DNA from: an uncultured bacterium
GTDB taxonomy: Bacteria; Bacteroidota; Bacteroidia; Bacteroidales; Paludibacteraceae
Direction: 5' to 3'
Assembly (NCBI GenBank): GCA_947074225.1
Contig: CAMTOX010000109.1
Span: 1-6,716 of the forward strand
DNA: 6,716 bases
Under the pieces are notes generated by a model. It was not told the origin of the DNA. It ran no database searches and saw nothing but the letters and a program-made list of their open reading frames with translations. Every line of letters begins with the position of its first letter. Within the stretch, counting starts at the first letter, position 1. Of the stretch, positions 6,565 to 6,716 are shown one piece after another. The translations under genes were made by a program, and so were the position numbers.

Positions 6565-6716
6565 ATGAGAAAAGTATTAACTAAAATACATTTGTGGTTA
6601 TCAGTCCCATTCGGACTGATAATCACTATTACATGCTTAACGGGTGCTATATTAGTCTTTGAATCGGACATTATGGAGATGACTCGTAAAGATATGTATT
6701 ATGTGAAGCAAGTAGA
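6565..6716 (+). CDS. xusC: PepSY-domain inner-membrane protein, XusC-like (5' part only)
   Basis: Only the first 50 codons are in the window; the frame is open at the right edge. The N-terminus reads MRKVLTKIHLWLSVPFGLI followed by a hydrophobic segment, CLTGAILVFE, and a charged stretch (MEMTRKD). This is the PepSY-associated transmembrane helix signature, with a K-x-H-x-W-L-S-x-P-x-G-L start and a conserved T-G-x-x-x-x-F-E helix end. Such proteins are often linked to iron uptake, perhaps reducing or releasing siderophore-bound iron at the inner membrane; in XusABC the third gene encodes one. It starts 10 bp after the lipoprotein stop, which supports one operon. Later parts of the protein cannot be assessed. 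Confidence 0.85.
   Translation, partial: MRKVLTKIHLWLSVPFGLIITITCLTGAILVFESDIMEMTRKDMYYVKQV
6598..6622 (+). repeat. Perfect 10-bp inverted repeat inside the start of the PepSY gene
   Basis: TTATCAGTCC (6598-6607), loop CATTC, GGACTGATAA (6613-6622) lies within codons 12-20 of the PepSY gene. In mRNA this would be a stable hairpin close to the start codon. It has no T-tract, so it is not a standard terminator. It may be chance, since it encodes normal helix residues. Confidence 0.5.

Noticed and set aside
1..6716. CRISPR array, tRNA or rRNA genes, or a complete insertion sequence
   Set aside because: There are no regularly spaced direct repeats, no cloverleaf or rRNA signature and no transposase frame; the coding genes fill nearly all of the window.

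Overview
The window looks like AT-rich chromosomal DNA from a member of the Bacteroidales (Bacteroidota). Three things suggest this. There is a TonB-dependent receptor with an N-terminal carboxypeptidase-D-like extension, a DUF4374 surface lipoprotein, and start codons with no Shine-Dalgarno sequence preceded by A/T-rich DNA. A Bacteroides-type promoter (TTTC, 19 bp, GACCTTTGC) fits as well. The genus cannot be told from the sequence.

Region 1 (about 1-2580) is an amino-acid decarboxylation module. It opens with the last two membrane helices and cytoplasmic tail of an APC-family amino-acid/amine antiporter (GadC/TyrP type), closed by a terminator. A complete 620-residue PLP-dependent decarboxylase of the Enterococcus/Lactobacillus tyrosine decarboxylase type follows, and it ends at a strong 15-bp terminator. 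In such pairs the antiporter imports the amino acid and exports the amine, so each cycle consumes a proton. The antiporter copy here is probably broken: the first ~110 bases are not antiporter sequence in any frame, and on the minus strand they could be the start of a HigB-like toxin gene.

Region 2 (about 2580-6716) is an iron-piracy operon on the same strand: TonB-dependent receptor, DUF4374 lipoprotein, PepSY membrane protein (start only). This is the gene order and content of the xenosiderophore utilisation system XusABC known from Bacteroides thetaiotaomicron, where the lipoprotein binds catecholate siderophores such as enterobactin at the cell surface and hands them to the receptor. The operon has its own promoter region, with a perfect 8+8 bp palindrome touching the -33 element, and a leader of about 90 nt rich in inverted repeats that also holds a 19-codon upstream ORF.

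The two modules are separated by a strong terminator, so they are probably independent transcription units. Most notable are the TyrDC-type enzyme in a Bacteroidales genome (members elsewhere act on tyrosine and L-dopa), the apparent disruption of its transporter, and the palindromic control region ahead of the xus-like operon.
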